64,000 bases of DNA from Adhaeribacter aerolatus (GTDB taxonomy: Bacteria; Bacteroidota; Bacteroidia; Cytophagales; Hymenobacteraceae), in NCBI RefSeq assembly GCF_007991635.1, contig NZ_BJYS01000016.1:62001-126000 (forward strand). Reading direction: 5' to 3'. Below are positions 7,633-17,888 of this stretch, piece by piece. The notes under the pieces are model-generated. The model ran no database searches. It worked only from the letters and a program-made list of their open reading frames with translations, and was not told the origin of the DNA. Position 1 is the first letter of the stretch; every line of letters starts with the position of its first letter. The translations under genes were made by a program, and so were the position numbers.

Positions 7633-10600
7633 ATGCCTGATACTGTAATTAAATTACTTATTGTTGATGATGACCTGGTAGACCGATTGACTATCCAGCG
7701 GTCGCTGGCCAAAGCCAATATCTCAACGGTAATTGATATGGCCGAAAAAGGCAGTCAGGGTCTTTCTTTTCTAAAGGAAAATAAATACGATTGCATTTTT
7801 ATCGATTACCTGCTGCCCGATACCAATGGCGTGAACTTACTCCGGGAGATTAGATCGCAGGGCATAGATACTCCTATTATTATTGTTACTTCTCACGGCG
7901 ATGAGCGGGTAGCCGTAGATGCCATCCGGAGCGGGGCCTCGGAGTATATTTCCAAGAATATGCTAACGCCCGATGGTATATCGTATAGTTTACGAACTGC
8001 TATAAAACTGGCCGGGATTGAACGGGAAAGAAAAGCCGCGGAAGCTGCTTTGCTGCAAAGCGAAAACCGCCTTCGCGAAGCCCAAAAATTAGCCAAACTG
8101 GGCCATTGGGAATTTGATACCAAAACGAATAAAATAAAATGGTCCGAAGAGATATTTAGCATTTTTGAACTGGAAGATCAAACCGAACCTACTTATGAAG
8201 AATTCCTGAAATTAATTTCACCCAGCGATTTGCAAAGATGGCAAGAGGTATTTGAATACGCCACTAAAAACAAAATTGCTTACCAGTCTGATTACCGGAT
8301 AGTTACAGCCAATAAAAAATTAAAATACATAGCCACCAACGGTACGCCGGTGCTAGACCAGAATGGAGAATTAACCAGCATGGTAGGTACGCTGCAGGAT
8401 ATTTCGGACCGGATTAGCACCCAAAGAGCTTTACAGGAAAGCGAAGAACGTTACCGGATGCTCATCGAAACCATGAACGAGGGCGTGGTACACGTAGATA
8501 ACAGCCAGCGAATTTTGTTTGCCAACCAACGCTTCTGCGAATTAATGGACTACAAAAGAGAAGAAGTTGAGGGAAATCCAATTTATATCTTTACCCCGGA
8601 CGAGCAAAACAAGAAAATTTTAGAAGAAAAAAACGCTCAGCGTCAGCATAATATTTCGGATCATTACGAAATTCAGCTTACCCGCAAAGATGGCCAGTTA
8701 ATATATTTTTGGGTGGGTGCTAATCCTTTGTTAAGCCCCGATGGCACTATTATAGGCTCGCTGGGAACTTTTACGGATATTACCGAAAGAAAAAAAATAG
8801 AAGAGGCGTTAGCATTCCGTGAGAAACTGCTCAGTACCCTGTTCGAAAATGCCCAGAGTTTTATCTGCACCCACCGTTTAGATGGCACTATTCTGTCGGT
8901 TAACAAAGCCGGGGCTGAGATCCTGGGCATACCTCCGGCTAGTTTAGAAGGCCGCAACCTGGCCGAGTTTATGGAAAAACGGCAGGTTGGTCAGTTTAAC
9001 AAATATTTGCGCAGCATCCGGGAAAATAAACAGGATAGCGGCCTTTTTCCTTTTCATAACCAGCAAAATAATACCTGGCACTACCTACTCTACCGCAATG
9101 TTTTGTATCAGGAATCCGACAGAGAAGAATATGTAATTGTAACCGCTCAGGATATAACCGAGCGCATTCATTTTGAGAATGAATTAACCAATGCCAAACT
9201 GGTTGCCGAAAAGTCGGTTAAAGTGAAAGAACTCTTCCTGGCCAATATGAGCCACGAAATACGCACTCCCATGAACGGGATTATTGGCCTGACGGCCGTT
9301 TTGTTAAAAATGGTGCAGGACGAGGAGCAAAAAAATTTTCTGCAGGCTATACAATCCTCGGCCGATAAACTGCTGGTAATTATAAACGATATTTTGGATT
9401 TCTCGAAAATAGATTCGGGTAAGATAGAGTTTGAAGAAACTGATTTTAACCCCCAGGCTTTATTACGCGAAAGTGTGCAACTATTTGAAGTACAGGCCCT
9501 GACTAGAAAAAATAAAATATCTACCCATATTGGGGCTTCGGTTCCGGAATTTATAATAGGCGACTCGGGGAAATTGGCTCAGGTGCTGAATAACCTCCTT
9601 GGGAATGCTGTAAAATTCACCGAAAACGGCGAAATAAGCGTAACAGCCGATGTAGTCGCAGAAGAAGAAAATACGGTATGGCTCCAGTTTTCGGTAAAAG
9701 ATACCGGTATTGGTATTCCGGAAGATAAGCAAAGCGCTATTTTTGAAAGTTTCACGCAAGGTAGCAACGATACCAGCCGGAAATACGGCGGTACCGGCCT
9801 GGGACTGGCCATTTCAAAACAGTTTGTAGAACTACAGGGCGGCTTTATTGAAGTACAAAGCAAATTACACCAAGGCAGTACTTTTCGTTTCCGGCTACCT
9901 TTTAAGAAAACCGAGAACCATGATTTGCCTGCTGAACCGGTTAAAAACGACGGACCGGCTTTCCTTAGCGCCGAGTTGGGCTCCCTGCGGATGCTGCTGG
10001 CCGAGGATAACGAAATAAACCAGCTACTAGTTAAAAAAGTGGTAAGTGATTGGGGATTTATGCTGGATATTGCCGAAGATGGCCGGCAAGCCTTAGAATT
10101 GTTTAACCAAAATACGTACGACCTGATTCTGATGGATATGCAAATGCCCGAAATGGACGGCTTTGAGGCAATATACCATATTCGTAAAAGCGAAGCGCCG
10201 GCCAATGCTATACCAATTATTGCTTTAACTGCCCATGCCTCGCCCCACGAAATACAGAAATGCCTGCAGGCCGGGGCCGACGCTTACGTATGCAAACCTT
10301 TTAAACCCGATAATTTACTACAGGAAGTTGCCACCCTCTTACTCCGGAATCCTGATTTCAAACCGGTTTTTCCGGAAAGTAACCCCGGGAGAAACAGCCG
10401 GGAGCATATTAATCTGGCCCTCTTAACCGAAATGGCCAGCGGCGACACCAATTTTATTCAGGATATTATTACCATGTTTATTCAGCAAACGCCGGGCAAT
10501 TTAGAGCGTTTGTTTAACCTGGCAAAAGCAGAGAACTGGTCCGAAGTAAAATCTCTGGCGCATAGAATGAAATCGTCGGTTGTTTTAATTGGCAATAAAG

Positions 10601-10746
10601 AACTGGAGAATATATGCCAGGATATCCAGCAACATGCCCTTGATTCTACGCAAACTCATTTAATTCTTCCCATGATTATGCGGGCGAAAGTCATTTGTGA
10701 AAAAGCCGCCGAGGAACTGACATTAGCGCTACAGATAATTAAGTAA
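7633..10746 (+). CDS. hybrid histidine kinase with receiver-PAS-PAS-PAS-kinase-receiver-Hpt architecture
   Basis: A 1037-residue cytoplasmic multi-step phosphorelay protein. Order of domains: receiver (about 5-125, Asp58), coiled linker, PAS (about 145-265), PAS (about 275-390, starting YRMLIETMNEG), PAS (about 395-515), phosphoacceptor domain with His541 in NMSHEIRTPMNGI, ATPase domain (N-box LNNLLGNAVKFT, G1 DTGIGIP, G2 GGTGLGLAIS), second receiver (about 785-905, Asp835 in LMDMQMPEMDG), and a C-terminal Hpt domain with His977 in AHRMKSS. No transmembrane helix is present, so it senses internal cues or is fed through its N-terminal receiver. It lies 352 bases after the kinase/receiver operon. 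A DNA-binding output is absent, so a separate regulator must receive the phosphate; the NarL-type regulator at 2255 is one candidate. Confidence 0.93.
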   Translation: MPDTVIKLLIVDDDLVDRLTIQRSLAKANISTVIDMAEKGSQGLSFLKENKYDCIFIDYLLPDTNGVNLLREIRSQGIDTPIIIVTSHGDERVAVDAIRSGASEYISKNMLTPDGISYSLRTAIKLAGIERERKAAEAALLQSENRLREAQKLAKLGHWEFDTKTNKIKWSEEIFSIFELEDQTEPTYEEFLKLISPSDLQRWQEVFEYATKNKIAYQSDYRIVTANKKLKYIATNGTPVLDQNGELTSMVGTLQDISDRISTQRALQESEERYRMLIETMNEGVVHVDNSQRILFANQRFCELMDYKREEVEGNPIYIFTPDEQNKKILEEKNAQRQHNISDHYEIQLTRKDGQLIYFWVGANPLLSPDGTIIGSLGTFTDITERKKIEEALAFREKLLSTLFENAQSFICTHRLDGTILSVNKAGAEILGIPPASLEGRNLAEFMEKRQVGQFNKYLRSIRENKQDSGLFPFHNQQNNTWHYLLYRNVLYQESDREEYVIVTAQDITERIHFENELTNAKLVAEKSVKVKELFLANMSHEIRTPMNGIIGLTAVLLKMVQDEEQKNFLQAIQSSADKLLVIINDILDFSKIDSGKIEFEETDFNPQALLRESVQLFEVQALTRKNKISTHIGASVPEFIIGDSGKLAQVLNNLLGNAVKFTENGEISVTADVVAEEENTVWLQFSVKDTGIGIPEDKQSAIFESFTQGSNDTSRKYGGTGLGLAISKQFVELQGGFIEVQSKLHQGSTFRFRLPFKKTENHDLPAEPVKNDGPAFLSAELGSLRMLLAEDNEINQLLVKKVVSDWGFMLDIAEDGRQALELFNQNTYDLILMDMQMPEMDGFEAIYHIRKSEAPANAIPIIALTAHASPHEIQKCLQAGADAYVCKPFKPDNLLQEVATLLLRNPDFKPVFPESNPGRNSREHINLALLTEMASGDTNFIQDIITMFIQQTPGNLERLFNLAKAENWSEVKSLAHRMKSSVVLIGNKELENICQDIQQHALDSTQTHLILPMIMRAKVICEKAAEELTLALQIIK

Positions 10747-10966
10747 ATAGGGAAAACCTATATCACCTCATTATTTTTCTAGCTTTTGATAATCAACAAC
10801 TTATTAAATTATCATCTTTATCTAAAAAACTTTTATTTATCGGTGTATCAAAGACTGTCAGGTAAAATGTAACTGTACTAAATATTAGGTATAAGATGGT
10901 GGCTTTAATAATTTAGAACCTTTCAATAGAAATTTGGTACTGGTAGTACTAGGTTTTATTTGTGGT

Positions 10967-11443
10967 ATGGAAAATACAGAGGCGTTTATGCGGGAAGCCA
11001 TCCGGCTTTCAATTGAAAAAATGCAGGCCGGTATGGGAGGGCCTTTTGGTGCGGTAGTTGTCCGGAATGGCGAAATTATTGCGCGGGGCTATAACCAGGT
11101 TACTTCTTCTAACGATCCTACGGCGCACGCCGAAGTAGATGCTATCCGGAAGGCTTGTGCCGCCTTAGGTACTTACCAGCTAACCGATTGCGAATTGTAT
11201 ACCAGTTGCGAGCCTTGCCCCATGTGTTTAGGCGCTATTTACTGGGCGCGTCCCCGCCGGGTATATTATGCCAACACCAAATACGATGCTGCCCAATTTG
11301 GCTTCGACGATCAGTTTATTTACAACGAGATAGCTGTTCCTTTAGAACATCGTTCTATTCCGATGCAGCAAATGCTCCGCCAGGAGGCGCAAGTAGCTTT
11401 CCAGGAATGGCAAAAGAAAATGGATCGGCAGGATTTAAATTAA
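10967..11443 (+). CDS. guaD: guanine deaminase (nucleoside deaminase family)
   Basis: A 158-residue zinc deaminase of the cytidine/deoxycytidylate deaminase fold that converts guanine to xanthine. The zinc site is complete: His54 and Glu56 in AHAEVDAI, Cys84 and Cys87 in SCEPCPMC. Segments such as GGPFGAVVV, SNDPTAHAEV, SCEPCPMCLGAIYWARP and GFDDQFIYNEI closely follow the Bacillus subtilis GuaD type rather than tRNA adenosine deaminase TadA. A longer frame opens at 10934, but its first eleven codons are hydrophobic and unlike the family, so the ATG at 10967 (start MENTEAF) is preferred. It ends just before a bidirectional terminator facing ffh. Confidence 0.88.
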   Translation: MENTEAFMREAIRLSIEKMQAGMGGPFGAVVVRNGEIIARGYNQVTSSNDPTAHAEVDAIRKACAALGTYQLTDCELYTSCEPCPMCLGAIYWARPRRVYYANTKYDAAQFGFDDQFIYNEIAVPLEHRSIPMQQMLRQEAQVAFQEWQKKMDRQDLN

Positions 11444-11550
11444 CTTTAAAAGAAAATCAGATTAAATATATAAGATAGGATGCAATAACAATTTTAAACC
11501 CTATTATAAGAGAATAATTCGCAATTAGAAAAAGAATAAATTAGGAATTG

Positions 11551-11592
11551 AATTAAAAAAGCCGTGATCATATTCTGACCACGGCTTTTTTA
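11551..11592. terminator. bidirectional terminator between guaD and ffh
   Basis: An inverted repeat GCCGTG (11561-11566) / CACGGC (11580-11585), with an inner TCA/TGA pair, is flanked by A6 on the left and T6 on the right. It can terminate both convergent genes. Confidence 0.88.
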
Positions 11593-11618
11593 TTTAAGCT
11601 TTTATTTAGAAAGGTTTA

Positions 11619-12950
11619 TTACCGGCCAAATGATTTCATTTTAGATAAAGCGCCGCCTTTTCCTGTCATTTTATTCATGTTCTTCATCATTTTGCGCATG
11701 TCGTTAAACTGCTTCATCAGGTTATTTACCTGCTGAATAGTAGTACCGCTGCCTTTGGCAATCCGGTTCCGGCGGCTGCCGCTGATCATGTCGGGGTTGG
11801 CCCGTTCTTCTTTCGTCATAGATTTAATAATAGCCTCAATGGGTTTAAAGGCATTTTCATCAATCTCTACATCCTTCATGGCTTTACCAATGCCCGGTAT
11901 CATGCTCACCAGGTCTTTAATATCGCCCATTTTCTTAATTTGCTCCAGTTGCGACAAGAAGTCGTCGAAGTTAAACTGGTTTTTCCTGATTTTCTGGTTA
12001 ATCCGGCGGGCCTCTTCTTCGTCGAAGCTTTGCTGCGCCCGTTCTACCAGCGAGATAACGTCGCCCATACCCAAAATACGCTGGGCCATCCGGTCCGGAT
12101 AAAACAAGTCCAGGGCTTCCATTTTCTCACCGGTACTGATAAACTTAATTGGTTTTTCTACCACCGCCCGGATCGAAAGCGCTGCCCCACCCCGGCTGTC
12201 GCCATCGAGTTTGGTCAGCACCACCCCGTCGAAATTGATGCGCTCGTTAAAGGTTTTGGCTGTATTTACCGCATCCTGACCCGTCATTGAGTCTACCACA
12301 AACAACGTTTCGGTGGGCTTTATGGCGTTCTTGATGTCGGCAATCTCGCGCATCATAGCCTCATCCACGGCCAAACGGCCGGCGGTATCAATAATAACTA
12401 CCTTTTTATTATTTCTTTTGGCAAACTCAATAGCATTCTGGGCAATCTGAACCGGGTTTTTATTATCTGTTTCGCTGTAAACCTCCACGCCTACTTGCTC
12501 AGCCAACACTTTTACCTGGTCAATCGCCGCTGGACGGTACACATCGCAGGCCGCAATTAAAACACTGCGGTTTTGTTTTTTCAGGAAGTTGGCCAGCTTA
12601 CCGGTAAAAGTGGTTTTACCCGAACCTTGTAAACCCGCAATCAAAATTACAGCCGGATCGCCCTTTAAAACAATATCCTGCTTCTCCCCGCCCATTAATT
12701 GGGTCAGCTCTTCGTGCACAATTTTAACCATTAATTGGCCCGGCGATACGGCAATTAAAACGTCGCGGCCCATGGCCTCGTCTTTAATTTTATCCGTAAC
12801 CGTTTTGGCCACTTTGTAGTTTACGTCGGCATCTACCAACGCGCGCCGCACCTCTTTTATGGTTTGGGCAACGTTAATTTCGGTGATACTGCCCTGACCT
12901 TTCAGGGTTTTAAACGCTCTGTCTAATTTATTACTTAAATTATCAAACAT
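11619..12950 (-). CDS. ffh: signal recognition particle protein Ffh
   Basis: A 443-residue SRP54 GTPase that, with the SRP RNA, targets nascent inner-membrane proteins to the FtsY receptor. The N domain (about 1-85) is followed by the GTPase G domain with P-loop GLQGSGKTTFTGK, DTAGR, TKLDGDSRGG and the TGEKMEALDLF closing motif. The methionine-rich M domain (about 300-443) carries the RNA-binding helix-turn-helix with SGSRRNRIAKGSG and the run KQFNDMRKMMKNMNKM. It is single-copy in this window and not part of an operon. Its RNA partner, ffs, is encoded at about 27.7 kb on the same strand. Confidence 0.97.
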   Translation of the reverse strand: MFDNLSNKLDRAFKTLKGQGSITEINVAQTIKEVRRALVDADVNYKVAKTVTDKIKDEAMGRDVLIAVSPGQLMVKIVHEELTQLMGGEKQDIVLKGDPAVILIAGLQGSGKTTFTGKLANFLKKQNRSVLIAACDVYRPAAIDQVKVLAEQVGVEVYSETDNKNPVQIAQNAIEFAKRNNKKVVIIDTAGRLAVDEAMMREIADIKNAIKPTETLFVVDSMTGQDAVNTAKTFNERINFDGVVLTKLDGDSRGGAALSIRAVVEKPIKFISTGEKMEALDLFYPDRMAQRILGMGDVISLVERAQQSFDEEEARRINQKIRKNQFNFDDFLSQLEQIKKMGDIKDLVSMIPGIGKAMKDVEIDENAFKPIEAIIKSMTKEERANPDMISGSRRNRIAKGSGTTIQQVNNLMKQFNDMRKMMKNMNKMTGKGGALSKMKSFGR

Positions 12951-13079
12951 ATATTTTCAATGGCTAAAGAATTACAAAAATACGTAAATTTTGGGAAACC
13001 AAGGGATAATTTTGTTAAAAGCTACGTATATTGACCACTTGATTATTTTAGCATTTACTAACTAAATAACCTTTCTGGC

Positions 13080-14399
13080 TTGGCTGCTGTTCCCGATAAC
13101 GAAAAAATTCAGGTTCTGTTTATTACGTATTACTGGCCTCCTTCGGGTGGCGCCGGTGTGCAGCGTTGCCTTAAATTTGTAAAGAACCTGCCAGCCTATA
13201 ATATTATTCCTACGGTGGTTACCGTTTCGGAAAAAGGGGCCTCCTACCAGGTGCTGGACGAAAGCCTGGCCGCCGATATTCCAACGGGTACCAGGGTAAT
13301 CCGCACCTCTACGAACGAGCCTTTTGAATATTATAAAAAACTGACCGGTAAAAAAGAAATTCCGTACGGCGGTTTTGCCAATGAACAAAAAGGCAGCCTG
13401 GTGCAAAAGTTTTTTAAGTTTTTACGCGGAAATTTATTTATTCCGGATGCTCGGGTGGGCTGGAATAAATTTGCGCTGAAAGACTGCGCTGATTTACTCG
13501 CCAAAGAAAAATTTGCCGCCATTATTACTACCAGTCCGCCCCATTCTACCCAGTTAATTGGCCTGGAACTGCAACAGAAATTTAAAATCAAATGGATTGC
13601 CGACCTGCGTGACCCTTGGACCGATATTTATTACTACAAAGATTTACAGCATACAACAGTTGCTAAAAAAATAGACCAGAACTACGAGCGCGCTGTCATT
13701 CAAAAGGCTGATGCTTTGCTGGTGACCAGCACCGATACCAAACGGTTGTTTCTGGCTAAAGCTCCGGAAGTAGAAAGCGCTAAAATTAGTGTAATCCCGA
13801 ACGGTTACGACGAAGAAGACTTTACTTTACCCTCGGCCCCGCCCCCGGATGCTTTTGTAATTACCTACACCGGCACCTTAACGGAAATTTACAACATAGA
13901 AGCATTTTTAAAAGCGCTGGCTAAAATTACCACCGTTCACCCGGATATTCCATTTCAATTGCGTTTTGTGGGCAAAGTTTCTGCGGAAGTAAAAGCCCAA
14001 ATCGAAGATGCCGGCTTACAGCACCTCACGCACCTGATTCCGTTTGTCCCGCATTCCGAATCAGTAAAATACCTTCTCTCTTCTACTATTCTGTTAATGG
14101 GTATTCCGGATGTAGAAAATAATTACTGTATTTTGCCCGGTAAATTGTTCGAGTACCTGGCAGCCAATAAACCAATTGTCTGTATTGGTCCCATTCACAG
14201 CGATGCCGACCATATTATAGATGAATGCGGCGCCGGCCGGGTGTTTCATTATGCCGCCTTCGATTTAATTTACGATCATCTGGACCAGCTAAGCCACGCT
14301 TGGAAAATTAACCACAACCTTGATTTACCTTTTGTAAATTACCAGCGTTATTCCCGTTTTAACTTAACCGGCGAATTAGCTAAAATTATCCGGGACTAA
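13080..14399 (+). CDS. glycosyltransferase family 4-like protein
   Basis: A 439-residue GT-B-fold glycosyltransferase. The N-terminal Rossmann domain opens with QVLFITYYWPPSGGAGVQR, the glycine-rich loop common to GT4 sugar transferases. The C-terminal domain has ITYTGTLTEIYNIEAFLKAL and a donor-binding segment near KLFEYLAANKPIVCIG, in the place of the E-x7-E motif. The best start is a TTG at 13080, as there is no ATG near the start of the conserved region. Its last four bases overlap the 3' end of the opposite-strand glycosyltransferase. It adjoins the pseudaminic acid operon and probably builds the same or a related surface glycan; sugar and linkage are unknown. Confidence 0.88.
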   Translation: MAAVPDNEKIQVLFITYYWPPSGGAGVQRCLKFVKNLPAYNIIPTVVTVSEKGASYQVLDESLAADIPTGTRVIRTSTNEPFEYYKKLTGKKEIPYGGFANEQKGSLVQKFFKFLRGNLFIPDARVGWNKFALKDCADLLAKEKFAAIITTSPPHSTQLIGLELQQKFKIKWIADLRDPWTDIYYYKDLQHTTVAKKIDQNYERAVIQKADALLVTSTDTKRLFLAKAPEVESAKISVIPNGYDEEDFTLPSAPPPDAFVITYTGTLTEIYNIEAFLKALAKITTVHPDIPFQLRFVGKVSAEVKAQIEDAGLQHLTHLIPFVPHSESVKYLLSSTILLMGIPDVENNYCILPGKLFEYLAANKPIVCIGPIHSDADHIIDECGAGRVFHYAAFDLIYDHLDQLSHAWKINHNLDLPFVNYQRYSRFNLTGELAKIIRD

Positions 14400-15523
14400 A
14401 TATTGGCTAAGCCAGAATCAGTTTTTCCTAAAACCGCATTTAATAATTGATTTAAAGCTTGCGAGTCGATGCGGAAGTCCTGTTTGGTGTTGCCGGTGCT
14501 ACCCAGTAAATAATGGTATTTAAAACCTAAGGCTTTGCAAATCATAAAATAATGCGAACGCACCAGGTCGGCAGGATGCAGTTCAATAATCGTCGCCTGC
14601 TGGCTAAATAAAATATTGGTTAAACCCGCACCATGCACACCTACAATTATTTCGGCATTGTAAAAAAGCTGTACCTGCTCCCTGTAAGACAAATCTTCTG
14701 CATATATAATATTAAAATTATAGTTTTTTAATATTTTTATAATAGCTTCCTCCGAAAGTATCCGCCTTTTAGAGGCCTTGCTCCGGCTAACGTAAATCCG
14801 GTTTTTTACCGGCTGGCTTTTTACCCCATAGCCTTGCCAGATACCTTCGCGCATAAAATGGAGCACCTCCGGCGGCAAAAAACCACTGTAATGATTGCTG
14901 AGAAAAGTAGGTAAAATAAACGTTGGTAAATGCCATTTCTGACTTTTAGAAATTCTTTGCAGGGAGAGCAAAGGATTGTTTTGCAACAGAAAACTTAACG
15001 TTTCCTGCTGAAAAACCGGCAGATTGACCGGGATAATTAAAATCGTGGGTTCCACTAGGGTTTGTAAAATTGCATAGAGGCGAGGCAGGCAATCCAGAAA
15101 CCAATGGTAATTACTTTGTTCGGCCCAGGGCAAATGCATCAGCGAAGTAAAGCGGCCGCTTTTGTGGTTTGGCAACATCAAAGCCGGGCTCCGGAAAGCC
15201 GGTGATTTGGTAAGACGTAACTGGTCGAAAACCGATTCTTTGATTACCTTTTGTTCTTTAACCAATGCCCCCGAATTGCCCAGAAATGTTACATCAGCCA
15301 AAGAAATGACCGAAATTTCCTTTTGCCGGTAACCGCGAGAGTAATCCGTTTCATAACCAAAAGAAGCAGCACAAAGATTCAGGAATTCTTTTTCCGGCTG
15401 GCTAAACTCCACCCAATAGCCCGGCCGGATTATTCTTTTATGCGGGTGCTGGTACACCGAAGTAAACGAGTAATAATAGTTAAGCCAGTTACTAATATGC
15501 CGGTAAATAGTTTTTAACCACAT
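14396..15523 (-). CDS. glycosyltransferase family 61 (DUF563) protein
   Basis: About 375 residues with the family 61/DUF563 signature near the C-terminus: YAEDLSYREQVQLFYNAEII followed by GVHGAGLTNILFS and IELHPADLVRSHYF. Earlier segments (SNYHWFLDCLPRLYAIL, RIYVSRSKASKRRIL) are also typical. In bacteria these are presumed sugar transferases for capsule or LPS. An ATG at 15523 starts MWLKTIYRH; a TTG four codons upstream (15535) is the alternative. It converges on the GT4 gene with a 4-base overlap of the ends, and lies divergent from pseB with 147 bases between. The acceptor is unknown. Confidence 0.85.
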   Translation of the reverse strand: MWLKTIYRHISNWLNYYYSFTSVYQHPHKRIIRPGYWVEFSQPEKEFLNLCAASFGYETDYSRGYRQKEISVISLADVTFLGNSGALVKEQKVIKESVFDQLRLTKSPAFRSPALMLPNHKSGRFTSLMHLPWAEQSNYHWFLDCLPRLYAILQTLVEPTILIIPVNLPVFQQETLSFLLQNNPLLSLQRISKSQKWHLPTFILPTFLSNHYSGFLPPEVLHFMREGIWQGYGVKSQPVKNRIYVSRSKASKRRILSEEAIIKILKNYNFNIIYAEDLSYREQVQLFYNAEIIVGVHGAGLTNILFSQQATIIELHPADLVRSHYFMICKALGFKYHYLLGSTGNTKQDFRIDSQALNQLLNAVLGKTDSGLANI

Positions 15524-15664
15524 GCGCTTGCCCAAAGGTGCCGGTAAATATACAGGTTGCCACTGATGGCTTGCAAAAGTACTGCTAGAAAATATGTAAC
15601 TTGCCGCCCGTTAAAAGTAACAGGTTGCAACCGCTTTTAAATTTAAAGCAGCCTTTTTAAATAG

Positions 15665-16693
<1,029 letters not shown>

Positions 16694-16706
16694 AGTCAAA
16701 ATAATT

Positions 16707-17888
16707 ATGAAGCCCATTCCTTACGGCCGCCAGCACATTACCGATGCGGATATCCAAGCCGTAGTAGAAACCCTGCAATCGGATTTCCTGACCCAAGGGC
16801 CGAAAGTAGCAGAGTTTGAGAAAGCTTTTGCCGAATACATAGGGGCAGATTACGCTGTAGCGGTGGCTAACGGCACCGCAGCCCTGCATTTATGTGCCTT
16901 GGCTTTAGGCGTTACGGCCGGCACCCGGGTTATTACCACCCCTATTACCTTTGCGGCTTCGGCCAACTGCATTAAATATGCGGACGGTGAAATCTATTTT
17001 GCTGATGTAGACCCCGAAACGGCTTTGATGGATATTCAAAAAGTAAAAGCGCTGATCGAAAGTAAACCCAAAGGTTATTTTTCCGGCCTTATTCCGGTTG
17101 ATTTTGCCGGCTACCCGGTAGATTTGGAAGCATTCCGGGCATTAGCCAACCAGCATAACCTCTGGATAATAGAAGATGCCTGCCATGCGCCAGGGGGCTA
17201 TTTTGTAGATACAGCCGGTCAGGCCCAAAGATGCGGCAACGGCCAATTTGCCGATTTGGCCATATTTTCGTTTCATCCGGTAAAGCATATTGCCACCGGC
17301 GAGGGTGGAATGATAACTACTAACCGGCGAGATTTATACGAAAAACTTTTGCTCCTCCGAACCCACGGCATTACCAAAAACCCCGAACAACTGCACCAAA
17401 ACCACGGCGGCTGGTACTACGAAATGCAGGAACTGGGCTATAATTATCGTATGCCCGACATGCTGACGGCTTTAGGCATTTCGCAATTAAAACGAGCCGA
17501 TGCCGGTTTACAACGCCGAAAAGAAATAGCCCACCAGTATGACACTGCTTTTTTCACGCATCCGCAGATTAAAATTTTAAACCCGGCGGTGTACCGTAAT
17601 ACCGAACCGGGAAAAGAAATATTACACGCGTACCACCTGTATGTTATTCTGGTAGAGGACCGTAAAGGCTTGTACGATTATTTAAAAGCCAACCAGATTT
17701 ATGCGCAGGTACATTATATTCCGGTGCATACCATGCCGTATTACCAAAATTTGGGTTTCAAACAGGGCGACTATCCGGTGGCGGAAGGTTACTACGAAAA
17801 ATGTCTGAGTTTACCGATGTTCCCGGGTTTGCAGCCTACCGAACAGGATTTTGTAATCGCTAAAGTACTGGAATTTATAGGCCGATGA
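16707..17888 (+). CDS. pseC: UDP-4-amino-4,6-dideoxy-N-acetyl-beta-L-altrosamine transaminase, step 2
   Basis: A 393-residue PLP-dependent sugar aminotransferase of the DegT/DnrJ/EryC1 family. The PLP-binding lysine is Lys193 in FSFHPVKHIATGEGGMITT; the ANGTAALHLCALAL loop (54-67), EDACHAPGG and the C-terminal MPYYQNLGF and CLSLPMFPGLQ segments are typical of PseC. It aminates C4 of the PseB product using glutamate. It starts 13 bases after pseB and its stop overlaps the start of the next gene by four bases (ATGA), indicating translational coupling. Confidence 0.94.
   Translation: MKPIPYGRQHITDADIQAVVETLQSDFLTQGPKVAEFEKAFAEYIGADYAVAVANGTAALHLCALALGVTAGTRVITTPITFAASANCIKYADGEIYFADVDPETALMDIQKVKALIESKPKGYFSGLIPVDFAGYPVDLEAFRALANQHNLWIIEDACHAPGGYFVDTAGQAQRCGNGQFADLAIFSFHPVKHIATGEGGMITTNRRDLYEKLLLLRTHGITKNPEQLHQNHGGWYYEMQELGYNYRMPDMLTALGISQLKRADAGLQRRKEIAHQYDTAFFTHPQIKILNPAVYRNTEPGKEILHAYHLYVILVEDRKGLYDYLKANQIYAQVHYIPVHTMPYYQNLGFKQGDYPVAEGYYEKCLSLPMFPGLQPTEQDFVIAKVLEFIGR

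Noticed and set aside
9579-10205. 208-residue minus-strand frame inside the hybrid kinase gene
   Set aside because: It lies wholly antisense to well-conserved kinase and receiver domains and is Ser/Pro-rich as expected from a shadow frame.
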